Shown: positions 34,907 to 47,597 of the stretch, in pieces
How positions within the stretch are numbered: position 1 is the stretch's first letter
Layout of the letters: every line of letters starts with the position of its first letter
Assembly (NCBI GenBank): GCA_014529385.2
Contig: CM043970.1
Span: 61,325,523 to 61,389,522, forward strand
Source: Adiantum capillus-veneris
Lineage: Eukaryota > Streptophyta > Polypodiopsida > Polypodiales > Pteridaceae
Reading direction: 5' to 3'
Length of the DNA: 64,000 nucleotides
Program-made: the position numbers and the translations under genes
The notes under the pieces: model-generated
Database searches by the model: none
Seen by the model: the letters and a program-made list of their open reading frames with translations, nothing else
Told to the model about the DNA's origin: nothing

Positions 34907-35546
34907 TAGAAAGGAAGAGAAAGTCAAATTTCAAAATGACTTTGAAGAACAAGGTCTCCCAGCAAACCTCTTTTTCCTCCCCAGTGAAAATGAACAAAAG
35001 TTGGTGTAAATAGTAGCAAGCACACTTGTGGAAATTAGATCATGTGCCTCATTTTATGAAAGCATCTCAGAAAGCGCTTTTCATCCACACAAACCACTGA
35101 TCACGATGGGTAGAGATGACCAATCTAGCATTGATCTTACAAACAAAAATCTTGAGGAGAAGGATGAAGAAACTAAGGTAAACATATATTAACCTGGCCA
35201 ATTTTCTATTGTTCCTTACAACAAGTGTTAAAGTAATTTATAACGCTTTAACATGCATACTAGAGGTTCAAAAAACGCACCCATGGGTAGGGATAGCTCG
35301 CTTTGGCAGTATCTGAGTCACGCGAGGCTATCAATTCTTCGAGTTGCTCACACAGAGTTCTCCAAGAATGGTTATGCAGAGCTAATCAAGTGCAAAGCAT
35401 TAAGTGGCATACTTGTTGAAGATTCCCTCACCCTAAATGCTCAAAAATATATATTGGTGGAACGAGAGGCGGCATTGTATGCCTTTACAAGCAAGTACCC
35501 AGGATCAGTCCTCTCCCATTGCGCGTTGAGAGTAGGTCAGGGTTGA
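34907..35546 (+). pseudogene. Continuation of the unknown gene, frame-shifted
   Basis: In another frame, FQNDFEEQGLPANLFFLP and NLEEKDEETK run to 35177. A GTAAAC..ACTAG interval (35178-35263) has intron-like ends, and 35253-35546 encodes SLWQYLSHARLSILRVAHTE and GILVEDSLTLNAQKYILVER. The exon phases do not fit without another shift, so the gene is either broken or misjoined here. Confidence 0.3.
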
Positions 35547-35774
35547 TAAAACCAGAGGAAATTGTAAAATCCCTTGGTTTCAAGTTAGGCATTTGCCCCA
35601 TACCCACATATGTAATTCGTAGTAAAACTAATCGACCATGATGTAATATCCAAATCAATACATAATATTTTTTTTTGTTAATGAATTTTTTCAACATTCT
35701 GTACTTGTTTTTTTTTCTGATTCATATTGTCCAATAAATTTTATTTCCACAACACATGCACATAACCTCAAACA

Positions 35775-36310
35775 TGTAGCAACCCCACCCTTTTGGGGGG
35801 CACATCTAGGGGATTTCTTGACAAAATCGGGCGATAGGAAGGGCGTACGGGGTCAATGGGACGATCACAAAGCACGACAACGCCCAATAGGGTTGAATGG
35901 CACAAAAAAAAGCCCTATGCGCCACGGCACGTAGGGGGAAGATGTGTCACTACACGTCGTGGCGCACAAGTTTTTTTTTTGCACCGTCCGACCCGGCTGG
36001 GCACCGTCGTGCTCCATGGTGGTCCCGTTGACTCTTACATCCCCCCATCGCCCAATTTCATAAAAAAATCCTCGAGTATGCCATGGTGTGCATATCTGTC
36101 ATACAGATCTACCCCTTGCGCATCTTGGTGCATAGGGCTTTTTTTGTGCCCTCTGAGCCCGCCGAGCACTACCATGCTTTGTGGTGGTCCCATTGACCTT
36201 GTACGCCCCCTTCCAATCCCGCGATTTTGTTAAAAAATCCTTGAGATGTGCCCCTTGGGTCGCTACATCGCTTTTTTTGCACCGGACGAGCCGTGTGACA
36301 TGGTGGTCAG
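35775..36310. mobile_element. Foldback element with repeated arms
   Basis: The left arm 35775-35925 (TGTAGC.., GGGGCACATCT, GATTTCTTGACAAAATCG, GGGCGTAC, GGTCAATGGGAC, AAAAAAAGCCCTATG) is complementary to the right arm 36128-36267 (CATAGGGCTTTTTTTGTG .. GTCCCATTGACCTTGTACGC .. GATGTGCC .. GCTACA). A second, inner right-type arm lies at about 35968-36085, and a fragment of another starts at 36270. It is non-coding and probably a MITE or foldback transposon with nested arm duplication. Confidence 0.75.
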
Positions 36311-37705
36311 TTTAAATTTAACATCTTAATTAATTCAAATACTTAAAAAAAAAACAATGTACAAAATCAAGTTCAACAACTGCATGGAATGGTAGAAATT
36401 TGAATCTTTGACATTATATGAAAATATTACAAATCTCTTTTGCATCTCTTTTGCTTCCTTCTTAGCTGCATGTTTTTTTTTTTTCCTCCTCTTGGCCTCT
36501 TATGATTTAGAAATCCGGTCTCCTAGTATTACTTTGATTACCCTTTGTTTACTTGCGGTCCAAATCTTCGCAGCGTGGTTTTTTCCATGGCCTGAGCATA
36601 AGGGGCTGTGATATAACAGGCGAGGGCTCCAGATTTTGAAGCGAACCTCGGTATTCTTGTTCGGTTGCACTTGTTTCTTGTGTGGCTCTATGTAGAGATG
36701 AAATTGATGGGGGATCTAGCAGAGGTGTGTGGTTGGCATGGTTTAGTGGTCGAAGATCACCAAAACAATGTTGCATGGTGGTTTTATAATCTAGACTCGA
36801 TGGTTGGGGAGGTTGTAGGCATCTAGGGCAAGTTGGGACGTTGGGCTATCCACTTGTGGCTGACGATGTGGATTTAAAGCCGTATATTGTGTATGGGGTG
36901 TTGACTACATATTTTCAGTGGTGTGAGTCGTTGTGGTGGTATTGATGTGCGTAGTGGTCTGCTTGTGTGAATCGTCTATGTGGTGCAAGATATGAGTGCG
37001 TGCTCATTTGTGCTCTAGAGGATCTTCTAGAATGTGCAAACAAGAAATGAACTTCAAGCTGTGAGTTTTGACTTATATAGTACTTAAATTTTTTTTAAAG
37101 AAATTAAAAACTCAGTAATACTAATAAAAATTTAAAAAACTCTAAAATAGAGGAAACTTGACCCACGGAACCATTGATTGGGGCATCAACAAATTACGTG
37201 GCATTACAATGCATGTTTACAATAGAAGTGGTTATTGTCAAAAATTTATTGGTTTTTCAACCAACACCTGTCATTTCGTCACCTTGTCTCTAACCATCAT
37301 CGAAATCGATCTTTTGCACTCGAAGCATGATATGATTGTGATCGCCTCATGCTAACCACTTTCTTTTTTCTACATTTCAAACTTCTTTGCACTCTAGTCT
37401 TCTTCCTTTCTCTCCCCACTAAAACTCTTCAGAACCAATTGAACATTTTGTGTAGGGAATTTCTCTTTTTTCTCCCACCTCCATGCCGTGTATTTTTAAA
37501 ATACATTGCTTTTGCTTGACAGTGTGAGCGCTCCATTCCTTGGCTACAACGAATGCCCAATCAGCTGTATGTGTTGAGAAAAAATGAGCTATGAGAAAAA
37601 AGAACGTGTTGAAAAAACAATAAAACTTTAGTTCAAACACTTGATGTTTTTTGATTGCAAAGACAAGTGTTTAACCCACCGTGTTATGTGTTATGTGAGT
37701 CTCCC
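36311..37705. other. Spacer without recognisable gene
   Basis: AT-rich, with only short chance ORFs. No tRNA-like or transposon signal seen. Confidence 0.3.
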
Positions 37706-39000
37706 CTAGGTATCCACCATTTGCACTGTGAAACTATTGATGAAAACATTTAAGGTGGATATCTCAGCACAAGTTAGCTTTGCCTTTTCAAGAAAACAAA
37801 AAATATCATCTAGAGACTGCCACAGACGAGCACGCTTAATTCTTAGGGCTGCTTTGTTACCTTTGTAGGTGGTAATGTCACACACCTTTTTCCACAATTG
37901 AAACTCATTGGGGCTTTGGGAATCAAAATCTTCTAAAAGAAAATATGTATCTTTACTACCACCAATACATATTTTATTAGGACGATGCTGTGTACTTCCA
38001 GATGCCTTCTTGTCCTTTGATAACTCAACTGCACCCCCATGTAGACCAACACTTGATAGAATAGCATAATTAATATGGATCATAAGCAACTTGTCAAGAA
38101 CTCGTTGACGGGCATGAAGAGTGCACACATGAAAATCTTCAGAGGAATCAGTAGAATAGGATCCCAATTTGGATCATCCATGTCTCGATTAGGGACTCTA
38201 CTTGCAACAATAAATGCATGGAAAGAGGGTCATTGCACCTTGCTTGCACCCTAACATACACTTGAGAGTTTTCAAGTCTCCTGCCAAATGCCACTCCACT
38301 TGGAACATAACAAGACCTGAAACCTACAATCGTTGTCCTTCTAGTTGTTGCCGAATGACAGCAACGATTGGGGTGTGATTAAAATACCATTTGAGAGACT
38401 CATGTGTCTCATGTGGGAGATAAAAAAGCTACCAACCACCAAATATGAACACCTAAAAAGGTGTTTCCCTTCTTATTGGCATTTAGCTCAACATCGATGT
38501 CCACCAAGGCTCTTTTCATAGGCATAACGCTTACCCTTTTGAGCCTTTGCCCTTTGACAATCTGGCACTCATCAAGCTTCATCACAAATATAACTTTTCC
38601 ATCACACTCTTCCTATGTCAACCCATAAAATCTGATCATTGACTCCCGGAGCTTCAACAAGTCAACATATAGACATTATTGAACTCATTGTAACGGAAGC
38701 ATTTTCTCTCTTCTAATGGCAAGGCATCCTCCACACATTGGAATCCACCCAAAAATCTTGCAACATCATTATTGCATTAGTGAAAATATGAGCCCCAAAA
38801 GGGTCCTTTAGGGTCAAATATTCTTTTGGAATATACTCTCTACACGAATGAGCATGGGCTTGTGGCCACGGTCCCACCAATTTTTGCATTTTTTTGAATG
38901 GCCATAAGTTGAGCATTTTAACTTCAAATTTGTCAAACAATAGTGCATTTGGAGCACATTGCTGAGCTCTTTCCATAATATGTTACTTGATATGGTTTTG
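37706..39000 (-). pseudogene. Unknown protein family, copy 1 (related to 61389-62160)
   Basis: The minus strand from about 38670 to 38480 encodes EECDGKVIFVMKLDECQ then RLKRVSVMPMKRAL. This parallels REECNGVLKFSLKLDECE and KLKRVTIILMNRDL at 62.1 kb. Further on, VCTLHARQRVLDKLLMIHIN parallels VYTLHALCKIIEKAVHLYIC. The last part, 37706-38167, is a 153-codon open frame; the rest has stops. Upstream, 38713-38976 may be another exon (YIPKEYLTLKDPFGAHIF). I do not recognise the family. Two independent copies in 64 kb suggest a transposon-borne or amplified gene. Confidence 0.45.
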
Positions 39001-39359
39001 AGGTACATAGATATGACCTATCCATGACCCCCCTTTTATGTCCTATTGTTGACTGAAATCTGATTGGTTGCTCTTACAAGGCCCCTCTGGCGCTCATGAT
39101 TTTCCTAATGGGTGCATCTTTTCACAACGCTGGCATTGTAAGGTGTTGTAGCAACCTAAACAAACCTTTTGCTCTGTGACCTAGTGTGGCAATTCTATAC
39201 AAAGCTTTGTAGGCCTTGAAGCTTATTGTGGGGAGGGAGATAGAAATACAATAAAGGAAGAGAGAGTGGGAGAGAGAGTAGATCTGCAACCTTGGAGATT
39301 TGCACTCTATCACAAGTAGACAGCAAAGAATGTTCCCTTAATGATTGGGAGGGGAAAGT

Positions 39360-39405
<46 letters not shown>

Positions 39406-40084
39406 GGCTCACATTTTAGAGAGAGAATGTGGAAAATTTTCTTTTTGGTAGAGGACATAAAAGTACCTCCTTTAATGAGATCTAATTGAGAGAGAGTGTT
39501 TTATATGTTAGAGAGAAGAGGCATGGAAAAAAGACATTCTATAGTTTATTTACCCACCTCTCTTTTGGGTTACTAAATAGACTATTTTCAAATACAAAAA
39601 TATGAAAATGGATTTATTTTTAGTATCGATGAATCCTTTTAGGCTAAATTTGGGTCAAATAAGGCATCTAAGTATACCCTAGTGTCCTAAAGTATAAAAG
39701 AAGTCCCTAGCCAACATTTCGTAGCATTTGGAGCACATTTGGGCTAAAAGGTGCTAAAAGACATAAATTGGGCAAGATTCATGCTTGTATTGATCATAAC
39801 TTGCACAAAAAGTGTTGAAATTGAATCATGAAAGTTGCTAAGATTTTCTTGAGTGATAAAGGGTCTTTGGTATAAAAGTCATTTTATTTTGCCACAAAAT
39901 GACATCACACATGTGCGATGTCTCAAGTCCCAAATTAGAGGCCGAAACCTACATCTGAGCTTACATATGTGTTTGCCATCACAAAATAGGCCTACAGACC
40001 AAGTTCATTCAATTTTGATCACTTTTGGCTTAGCTAACCTCCTAGGGAAGCTGCAAGCAACCAATAAAGAAAAGGAGTGATCGA
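39001..40084. other. Spacer with (GA)n tract at 39363-39403
   Basis: A GA microsatellite of about 41 bp. The remainder is AT-rich and shows no gene. Confidence 0.5.
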
Positions 40085-43000
40085 CCTGACTGAACGTGTG
40101 GGAATCACAAACTGAGACTTGGAGTGGTTAGAGTACATCAAGGAGAGTATACAATTAAATTTTGGAGTAGTTCTAAGGGAGGAGACATTATACGAGTATG
40201 AAGACTTCAAGCACAGGTTGAGGCCAGATCACAAGAATTTTGACTAGTCAAAGGACTTCCTTTTGACCCTAGAATCTTAAATATCATTCCAAAACAAAAT
40301 TCAAACACTTGTAAGTGGATCTAAGCATGTATCTAGTGTTGAAACTCTAAAATCACTAGAATTGACCTACAAGAAGATTGAATATGATAGAAGACGGTTT
40401 TGGACATAACTTGAGGTCCCAATATTGGATTCAAATTTTTTTTATAAAAAAGAATCTCCAGAGTAGTTGTACAATATTTAGTGCAACCCCTAAACAACAA
40501 TCATATCCTTCGGGCTATTTACTGCTAGTCACCATGTTTGAAGAAACATCATTTAAGCTCAAAATGCATCTAGAAGTTAGGGGTGTCTAAAAGTGACAAT
40601 TTGAGAGAATTGTGAGGGAATGGTCACGATTTTAGACATAGTTTAGACTCTTTCCTAAACAAAGCACTTGAACACATTGGAATAAGTAATCTTACATCAA
40701 GATAGAGCTGTTAAGCCCAAAAATCATGTTTACTTTAGGTTCAATAGATGTGGTTATCCAATCATCCCAAGACCAAATGCACCAGCACTATTCCCATCAT
40801 AGCCGTATATGAGTGAAGGTCCAAGGCCTGAAGCGAGAGAATGATTGGGAGAGTTTATGATTAGACTTGAAGACAATCGGCAAGTTAGACCGTCCCAAGT
40901 CCATAAATGAGTAAACAAGAAATACTCCGGAGATAAAGATCCAAGAGATCACATAACGGCTTTGAGAAGAGTAATTAGAACAGAGGAAGTTTTGAATTTT
41001 ATGACATAGTTTACGAGATTTGGTCTAACCCTGGAAGATGACTTGGCTACATGGTTTGACTCAGTAGAAAGACGGGATTTTGAGACTCTAGACGAGCTGT
41101 TTGAGGAATTCATCAAAGAATTCTTGCAAAAAGAAATAGCTCATAATACAGTCTTGCAAATTCGCAAATTCAAGAAAAAAGAGGGTGAATCATTATGTAA
41201 AGCAGCATTACGTCTCAAAACATATGTCAATTTCTATCCAAGAGCGGAACTACCTACACAATCACGATTTATGTTGATCTTTATCCAGGGAATGAAACAT
41301 GTGGGTCTTTAGAAGGATCTGTATATGACAAGGAGCATGACGCTAAACAAATTGATCAAAGAAGCTCTTTATCTGGGGGATAACTGTGAGGAATATAAAG
41401 AAAAGAATTGTAAGAGTCAAGAGGATGACACATCCTCTTAGCACATTGATTCATAGATGACTAAGTCTGATGAGAAACCAACAACACCTATTGATCAAGA
41501 AAAGTTTATCGACAAAATGGTGAAGAGGTTAACTCCTCAACTTGTAAAGTCGGATATGAGGGAGCCTAAGTGGTGAAAAATTGAGGGGAAATAGACAAAT
41601 CATATGAGATAAGAGTGTTACTATATCATGGAATATGCTAGGGAGAGGTATGTACAACCTATCCTAGTAGCACCTACTCCACCTAGATACGTTACAAGAA
41701 ATGCACCAAGACCAGTAGGAGTTTCAGACCACAACTTGTTTTAGGAAAAAACAACCCCCTTGCCAGGTGCTAGAATGCCTGTAGACATGAGATACACACC
41801 GATGATAGAAGCATCTAATAAACGCGTGATAGTAACAACTACAATGTTTTATAACAACCAAAGCGGGCACTCACCTTAGAAGCGACAAAAGATGAGAGAA
41901 AAACATGGAGTGGTGAGGCCGATACAACCTCCACCTCTTGCATTTAGACCTGAAGAAAAAAGGTATGAGATGGACGACGGGACATTGCAGCTAATTGGAA
42001 TAGCGGCTTAGCTAGGTCAGAGCCTATTCACAGGCAAGAGAAACTACAAGAAGAAGCTCCTCAACCAAAGACAGAATGTCACAAAAGCTGTGACAACCAC
42101 TTGGTCAAATAATGTCCTTAGATAGAGATCACTCAAGTAAAGGCCTATTTTCTTGATTGTGGCGTCATTCACTTGATCCCCGACTATCCAAAAAACCCAA
42201 ACCAAATCAGAGAGACCACAATGAATGTCTCAAGTATCGTTCAGCTACCCAATAGCTTGGAAAATGAAAACACTACGCCAAATCAAGTAGTTACATGAGT
42301 GCAAGCTCAAAAGGAAGCTGTTGAGAATCTAGATTCAAAGAAAAAGGAAACTAATGCGAGTCCAAAAATGGGTGAACCAAAGATCTGAACCAAAGACCAA
42401 TGCACCTAGTCAAAAAACCAAGAACAAAAGGAATAGCTAGAAATCTAGAAAGGCTAGGATGAAAGCACGTAGGAAATGAGACAAAAAATCCCTAGCTGAG
42501 GAGCTTAACCAAGCTAAAGAGAAGATACGACAACATGAAGAAAGGGTTGCACCTTCTCTTACGTAGACTCCTCAACCTCTAGATGAACCATCCATGGAGG
42601 AAAAACCAAGAAGTGCTAGTTCAGGAGGATCAGTATTGATCGAGAAGGTTAATGACCATTAGACGCCCTCCTAAAAGCCTATGAAGTGCAACTCAAAAAC
42701 AACCAAATCCAAGAACACAGGTGGATGACATATCCATATGACGAACTAGAAAAGTAAAGGCTTGAAATATGCCAAAAATTGATTCAAAAAGATCTTTACT
42801 AGAACCACCAGCTGAAAAACATCAGGATGTGATCCGTGTCCCACCTACATCAATAATCCCACCAAACTAGGAACAAATAGAGCCAGATACCAATCGCGAG
42901 CATGGGCCAAATCTCAAGGGCACATCATGAGAACCAAGGATAGTGTTGAATACCACTATTAACTCTTTGGAGGGATTTTACCTAGCTATACAAGAGGGTT

Positions 43001-43820
43001 GTAAAGAAATAGATGGTCTTGATGAACTGTGGAAACAATTCAGAGAGGCCAATGAAGCCAGTGAGCTAAGCAAATAACTATTGAGACTGTATGTCAAATG
43101 AATTTATAAGTACAATTGTACTGGGGAGACAAAGGATCTGTATGGTCTATGGACAATCAACCCCATTCTCTAAGAACACTACCATCCTATATGAGAGAGC
43201 AGAAGGCCAAGTCAAATGTTATTGCAATCCCATCACAAAGATTGTCTTCTAACCAGGTCATTGATTCAAAAGGGTTAATAGATACTCTATCTATCCCAGT
43301 CACCTATACTATAACATTAATCGAGTGGCTCACAATAACACCAAACATGTGGACTACTGTGTGGATAAGTGCCTAGAGAAATTAGGCATAAAAAACCCAA
43401 TGACTCAAATTGAGGAAGGGATCAAAGAGCTTGAAATGCCTCAACTAAGCACAAGACTGGTACCTTTGAACAACGTAGAGGAGTAGTACTATGAGGGAGA
43501 ATATGGGAACACCACTCTTCCCATGGAGTTCCAAGGTGTAAAATCCATGGCAATCCTTGGTGGTGGAGTTGGTGTTTCCATCACAGCAAAAGAGATCTAG
43601 AAACAATGGGAAAAACCAACAATGAGGGCTACCAAGTTGAAACTGCAGCTTGCAGACGTACTAGAAAAATTAGTTGTCTCTTCTTGCAGAATTGAGTATG
43701 AGCATACCTTTTCTATTGTTGATTTTGGCAACAAGAATAATTATGATATAATGTTGGGAAGACCATTGATGCGACAAATGAAATGGGAATACGACTTTAA
43801 GAAACCATATCAGATTTCTA
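40085..43820 (+). pseudogene. Ty3-gypsy gag and protease relic
   Basis: Gag: KYSGDKDPRDHITALRRV near 40930, then LATWFDSVERRDFETLDELF, EFIKEFLQKE and FKKKEGESLCKAALRLKTYV (41043-41310), which follow the retrotransposon gag pattern (W..L....I.SW..L...F...F). Charged, stop-ridden sequence follows. Near 43540-43815 is a retroviral-type protease: VKSMAILGGGVGVSI, then VSSCRIEYEHTFSIVDFG and YDIMLGRPLM. The usual catalytic Asp of the D(S/G)G triad is Gly (..ILGGG..), so the enzyme would be dead even without the stops. The relic ends where the minus-strand copia sequence begins, about 43810-43825. Confidence 0.72.
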
Positions 43821-45480
43821 CAAATGCAGTAAACTGGCAAAATTCAGATGACCAAAACGTGCATGCCAAAGTTTTGCATCTGAAATAGCCCTTGAATCTG
43901 CAACATAATTTGCAGAATTTTGTCCACACTTGTCATACAAAATGAGCTTATACAGCCCACGACACAAAAGGCCAGATGCAACAATTTCATCACAAAAACT
44001 GAGATCATGAACTGTACACTTGTCATCCACAAATTTGACTACAAGTCCAAGTCTAGCAAGTGCGGATACACACAAGAGATTCTTCTTGATCCCAGGAACA
44101 TAAAGTGCATCAACAAGTGTGAAAGAACTGCCATTAGCAGTAGTAAGAACAATCTTTCCAACTCCCTGAACTGGATAAGAGGCATTGTTGGCACAAGTGA
44201 CAGAATTCCCATGAGGGACAGACTCAAGAGAGGTAAACAATTCACGATGTGAGGTAATGTGCTTTGTAGCACCACTGTCAAAATACCACACATGTGAATC
44301 GGTAGCAACTGACCAGCATGCATCATGTACAGCAGGATTGTAAGTGCACTCTGCACTAAAAGCCCATTCTGCATCAACATCAACAACATAGTCTCCTTTA
44401 CAGAAGACTCAACAATGGCTGCATTTGTAGTGGAACCAACATTTGCAGTGGAACCACCCTCTTTCTTTTTAGCCTCTTTGGCCTTCAGCTTAGGACACGA
44501 CTTGATCAAGTGATCATTAGCTTTACAATAATGGCAACGCATCTTCTTTTTTGCCCTTACATCCAGAATTTCCAAACAAATGGCTGCCAGCAAAAGCATT
44601 AGGAATAGAAGTTTTGCCGCTCGCAACAGAACCATAAGAAATGGCCGCATTGTTGTTACCACCCTTTCTTTGAGAAGCAATAAAAGACTGTTCAAATGCA
44701 TTCTGCCTAGTTCTGTTTTTTCTAGAAAGTGACTCTTGCAACAGCAATGTGCATAATGCATCAAACTTGACAACTTCAGGATTTCCTTGGGTCATCAGTC
44801 TTCAAGTACTAGCAAAAGTCTGGTAGGAATCTGGTAAGGCATCAAGAATAGTCTGCACAAGGGAACTGTCTAAAATGACTTCACCTGCAGAAATAAGTTG
44901 CTCATTGATATCCTTGATACCAGCAAGGAAAGTGTCCATATCATCTTCCTCATGCATAATCTTCAACTCCAGCTCTTTACACAGCAAAGAAATTTTAGCC
45001 TCATTGCGGCTTGCATAAAGACCTTATCCCAAACCTGTTTTGTAGATTTTGCTGAACAAATGTGAGGAACAATGGTGCGCTTCACAGAAAACACAATCAA
45101 TGCATGAGCCTACGCATCCTTTACATCCCAACGAGCTTGTTCTGCCGTAGGCAAAACAACTCTAATAGCAGCAATCCTTGTAGCAAAACTTGCAACATCC
45201 TCAACATCGCCTACATCCTCAGAACCAGGACGTACATCAATGCCCTGCACAATGTTCCAGACGCCCTTTGACACAAGAACATGTTGCATCATCTAAGCCC
45301 ACATAGGGTAGTTGTCCCCATCCAACCTGTCCTCAGCAGAGCAAACATCTTGAACACATCTGTGTTTTGTCAGCCATGGTAAATGCTGCACTTGATGTGA
45401 AAATTGCCCGAAAATAGGAGAAACGGAGTGGGAACAACACGTGCTATATAGCACAAACCGTAGAAGACTATGAGGCACCT
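43818..45480 (-). pseudogene. Copia gag-protease polyprotein, broken
   Basis: Order on the minus strand: LDGDNYPMWA (typical copia gag start), WDVKDA.AHALIVFSVKR, and DINEQLISAGEVILDSSLVQ with ILDALPDSYQTF (UBN2 region). The knuckle CHYCKANDHLIKSC follows, then a Lys/Glu-rich linker. Protease: WYFDSGATKHITSHRELFTS, with the catalytic DSGAT intact, and YVPGIKKNLLCVSALARLGL. Last is the pre-integrase LWHARFGHLNFASLL. Protease and pre-integrase lie in one open frame (43818-44291); gag is divided by at least two frame changes and a stop after the MWA motif. In active elements this polyprotein forms the particle and cuts itself. Confidence 0.88.
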
Positions 45481-45724
45481 GTTATCCACAAAAAGACACT
45501 AACAAAAATTTTGCACAAAATGACGAAATAGCCTGTGCAGTACTGCCTGTAGTGGAAATGGAGGCCAAAATGAGCCCGAATCAGAAATCTGAGCAGACTT
45601 GTGTTGGATGAGCTCTCCCAAAATATTTGTCGACCTGCGAATGCTCACCAAACCTCACTGTAATCGGAGAAAGTGAGAAGGCGTGTGCTGGAGCAGCTGG
45701 CGACTAAGCCTAGGAGGATGTAAC

Positions 45725-45738
45725 CTGCTCTGATACCA
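45725..45738 (-). promoter_or_regulatory. Copia primer-binding site (initiator tRNA-Met type)
   Basis: The minus strand reads TGGTATCAGAGCAG, two bases after the LTR end ..CCAACA. TGGTATCAGAGC is the standard PBS of plant copia elements. Confidence 0.9.
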
Positions 45739-45740
45739 AT

Positions 45741-45967
45741 TGTTGGAATTAGGGTTGCAGAGAAATGCACACAGCTTGGAGAAGATGAAGGAAGATCAAG
45801 GCACACAATAGAGAGTGTGTTACTTAGTATGTAATGGAAAGATAGATAGCCCTAGAGTGATGGGCATATATACAATGCTCGGGGGAAAAAACCTCCTAAA
45901 GAGGGGAAAAATGCCACGGCGGTCCTAGTGTGTTCACACACATCACTACCACATGTATATGGTAACA
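45741..45967 (-). repeat. Copia 5' LTR (outer end tentative)
   Basis: The inner edge is certain: the plus strand starts TGTTGG next to the PBS. The outer end is inferred at ..GGTAACA (45967), which would make the LTR begin TGTTACC on its own strand and be 227 bp long. There is no second LTR in the window to confirm it. Confidence 0.55.
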
Positions 45968-46910
45968 CTGGTTCCTCTAGATCTACTACGGACACCCCTA
46001 CACCTAGGACTAGTGTGCCCCCTACATCGACGGTTGGTTCATATTTGAGACAAGGAAGGCTCCTTCTGGAGGTGATGGTTGTTGTGGTAGAGGTTCTACT
46101 AATGCATGCACACCCTCAAGAGAGCGTCCACCACTCTCTTCGGTAGATAGTTCACCAATTGGCACACCACTTACACCTTGGGGATCACACGAGCATGATC
46201 CTAGCAAGGTGTACAGGAGAAGGGATGGGGCTGTTGTGGCAGATAAGGTCAAAAAGTCCATGCAATAGAGGATTTGGCAGCTCTGTACAATTTAGTTTGG
46301 CCACTCTGTGATGGAGATTTATGATAATCAAGATGAAGAAAGAAAGAATTACATCGTTAAGGTCATTTACAGAGAGTGCAGACCGACAGAGGGGTACGAT
46401 CGAGTCTCGAATGACTGGATTTTGAGCGTGGTGATTGCCACAATGTCAAACCGTTGGTCAGAGGTGAGAGAAATGTACAAGGACGGCAATCTAAAGTCGA
46501 CATGGTTGGACGCAGGGGGAGTGGGTGAGGAATGCACAAGAGACACAAGACAATCCTAAAAGATTTTAGTAGCAAAAAGATGCAGCCAGAGCACATTTGG
46601 AGTCTGCTAGAGTGTCACATCTTGGGATTGGGGGCTACGACACACTTTGACATGAGTTTGCAAGCATTATACATATGCTTTAAATTTTCAAAAATTTATA
46701 TGTTATTTGAAGATTTATCATACGATTAATTGTTAATTTTGCAGGAAGTTGCCGTGAAGCACCCTCCAACATGTCGAGAGGAGAAGTATAGGTACAAGCA
46801 TAGACTTGTGGCCCTTGGCCCTTTTGACCCAGCTGCAGGAGAAGGGAGAGGCCATCAACTAGGAGGCCTTACCATGAGGGTGACATCCTCCATATATGTT
46901 TATTTTTTGT
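45968..46910 (+). pseudogene. Coding-like region, unrecognised (possibly transposon-derived)
   Basis: Plus-strand frames show VDSSPIGTPLTPWGSHEHDP, SKVYRRRDGAVVADKVKK, then SNRWSEVREMYKDGNLKSTW followed by VRNAQETQDNPKRF, and later KHPPTCREEKYRYKHRLVAL. Ser/Thr/Pro-rich then charged; several stops and frame changes. The style resembles the accessory proteins of plant DNA transposons, but I cannot name a family. Confidence 0.3.
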
Positions 46911-46989
46911 AGATGTGGTCTTCTTGATACAATTGTGCTCATTCATTATATACATGTACAGTTTCACACTTATTTTTTATGGTTTTGCG

Positions 46990-47470
46990 TTTCATTTATG
47001 ATTATGATTATGGTATGACAATAAGGTTGTGGTTATGGTTTTGCAATTATGGTATGGCAATCATGGTATAGTTATAGTATGGCACAGAGGTTATGCTTAT
47101 GGTTTGGGCAATCAATTTATGGTTATGGTTTTGCAATGATGGTATGGCAATCATGTTATGGTTATAGTTTGACAATCAGATTATGGTTATGGATTTGCAA
47201 TAATTGTATAAGTTGGTATGGTTATGGTTATGGTGTGACAAGCAGTTTATGGTATGGCAAGCAAATTATGTTTATGGTTTTACAAATACGGTTTGGCAAT
47301 CATGTTATGGTCATGGTTTAGCAATCAGATTATGGTTATGGTTTTGCAATAATGGTATGGGTGTTATGGTTATGGTATAACAAGCAGGTTATGGTATGGT
47401 ATGGCATGCATATTATGTTTATGCTTTTGCAAATACGGTTTGGCAATCACATTATGGTTATACCTGCGGT
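46990..47470 (+). repeat. Degenerate TTATGG-rich minisatellite
   Basis: Words TTATGGTTATGG, GGTATGGCAATCA, TTTTGCAAT and GTTTGGCAATCA recur about every 25-40 bases over some 480 bp, with no fixed period. Translation would be Tyr/Gly/Trp-rich, but stops occur in all frames. Confidence 0.8.
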
Positions 47471-47597
47471 TTTCAAATTATGTTTTAATTATGATTAGAA
47501 AATCTTCATGTCCTTGTGCCTATGGTTTGGGAGTCGAAGTTATGATTATGCTTTTGGAAACTTGTCATTCTTAAGCTTTTGATTTTGTGGTTTTGCT

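Larger units (their letters stand above)
43812..45740 (-). mobile_element. Ty1-copia element, 5' part (LTR edge, PBS, gag, protease, pre-integrase)
   Basis: Reading the minus strand from 45741: LTR end, PBS (45725-45738), gag, zinc knuckle, protease, then the GAG-pre-integrase motif, cut off at about 43812 by the gypsy relic. Integrase, RT, RNase H and the 3' LTR are absent. Stops and frame changes occur in gag. Confidence 0.85.

Noticed and set aside
36549-36776. 75-codon minus-strand ORF
   Set aside because: No family resemblance and isolated in AT-rich spacer; probably chance.
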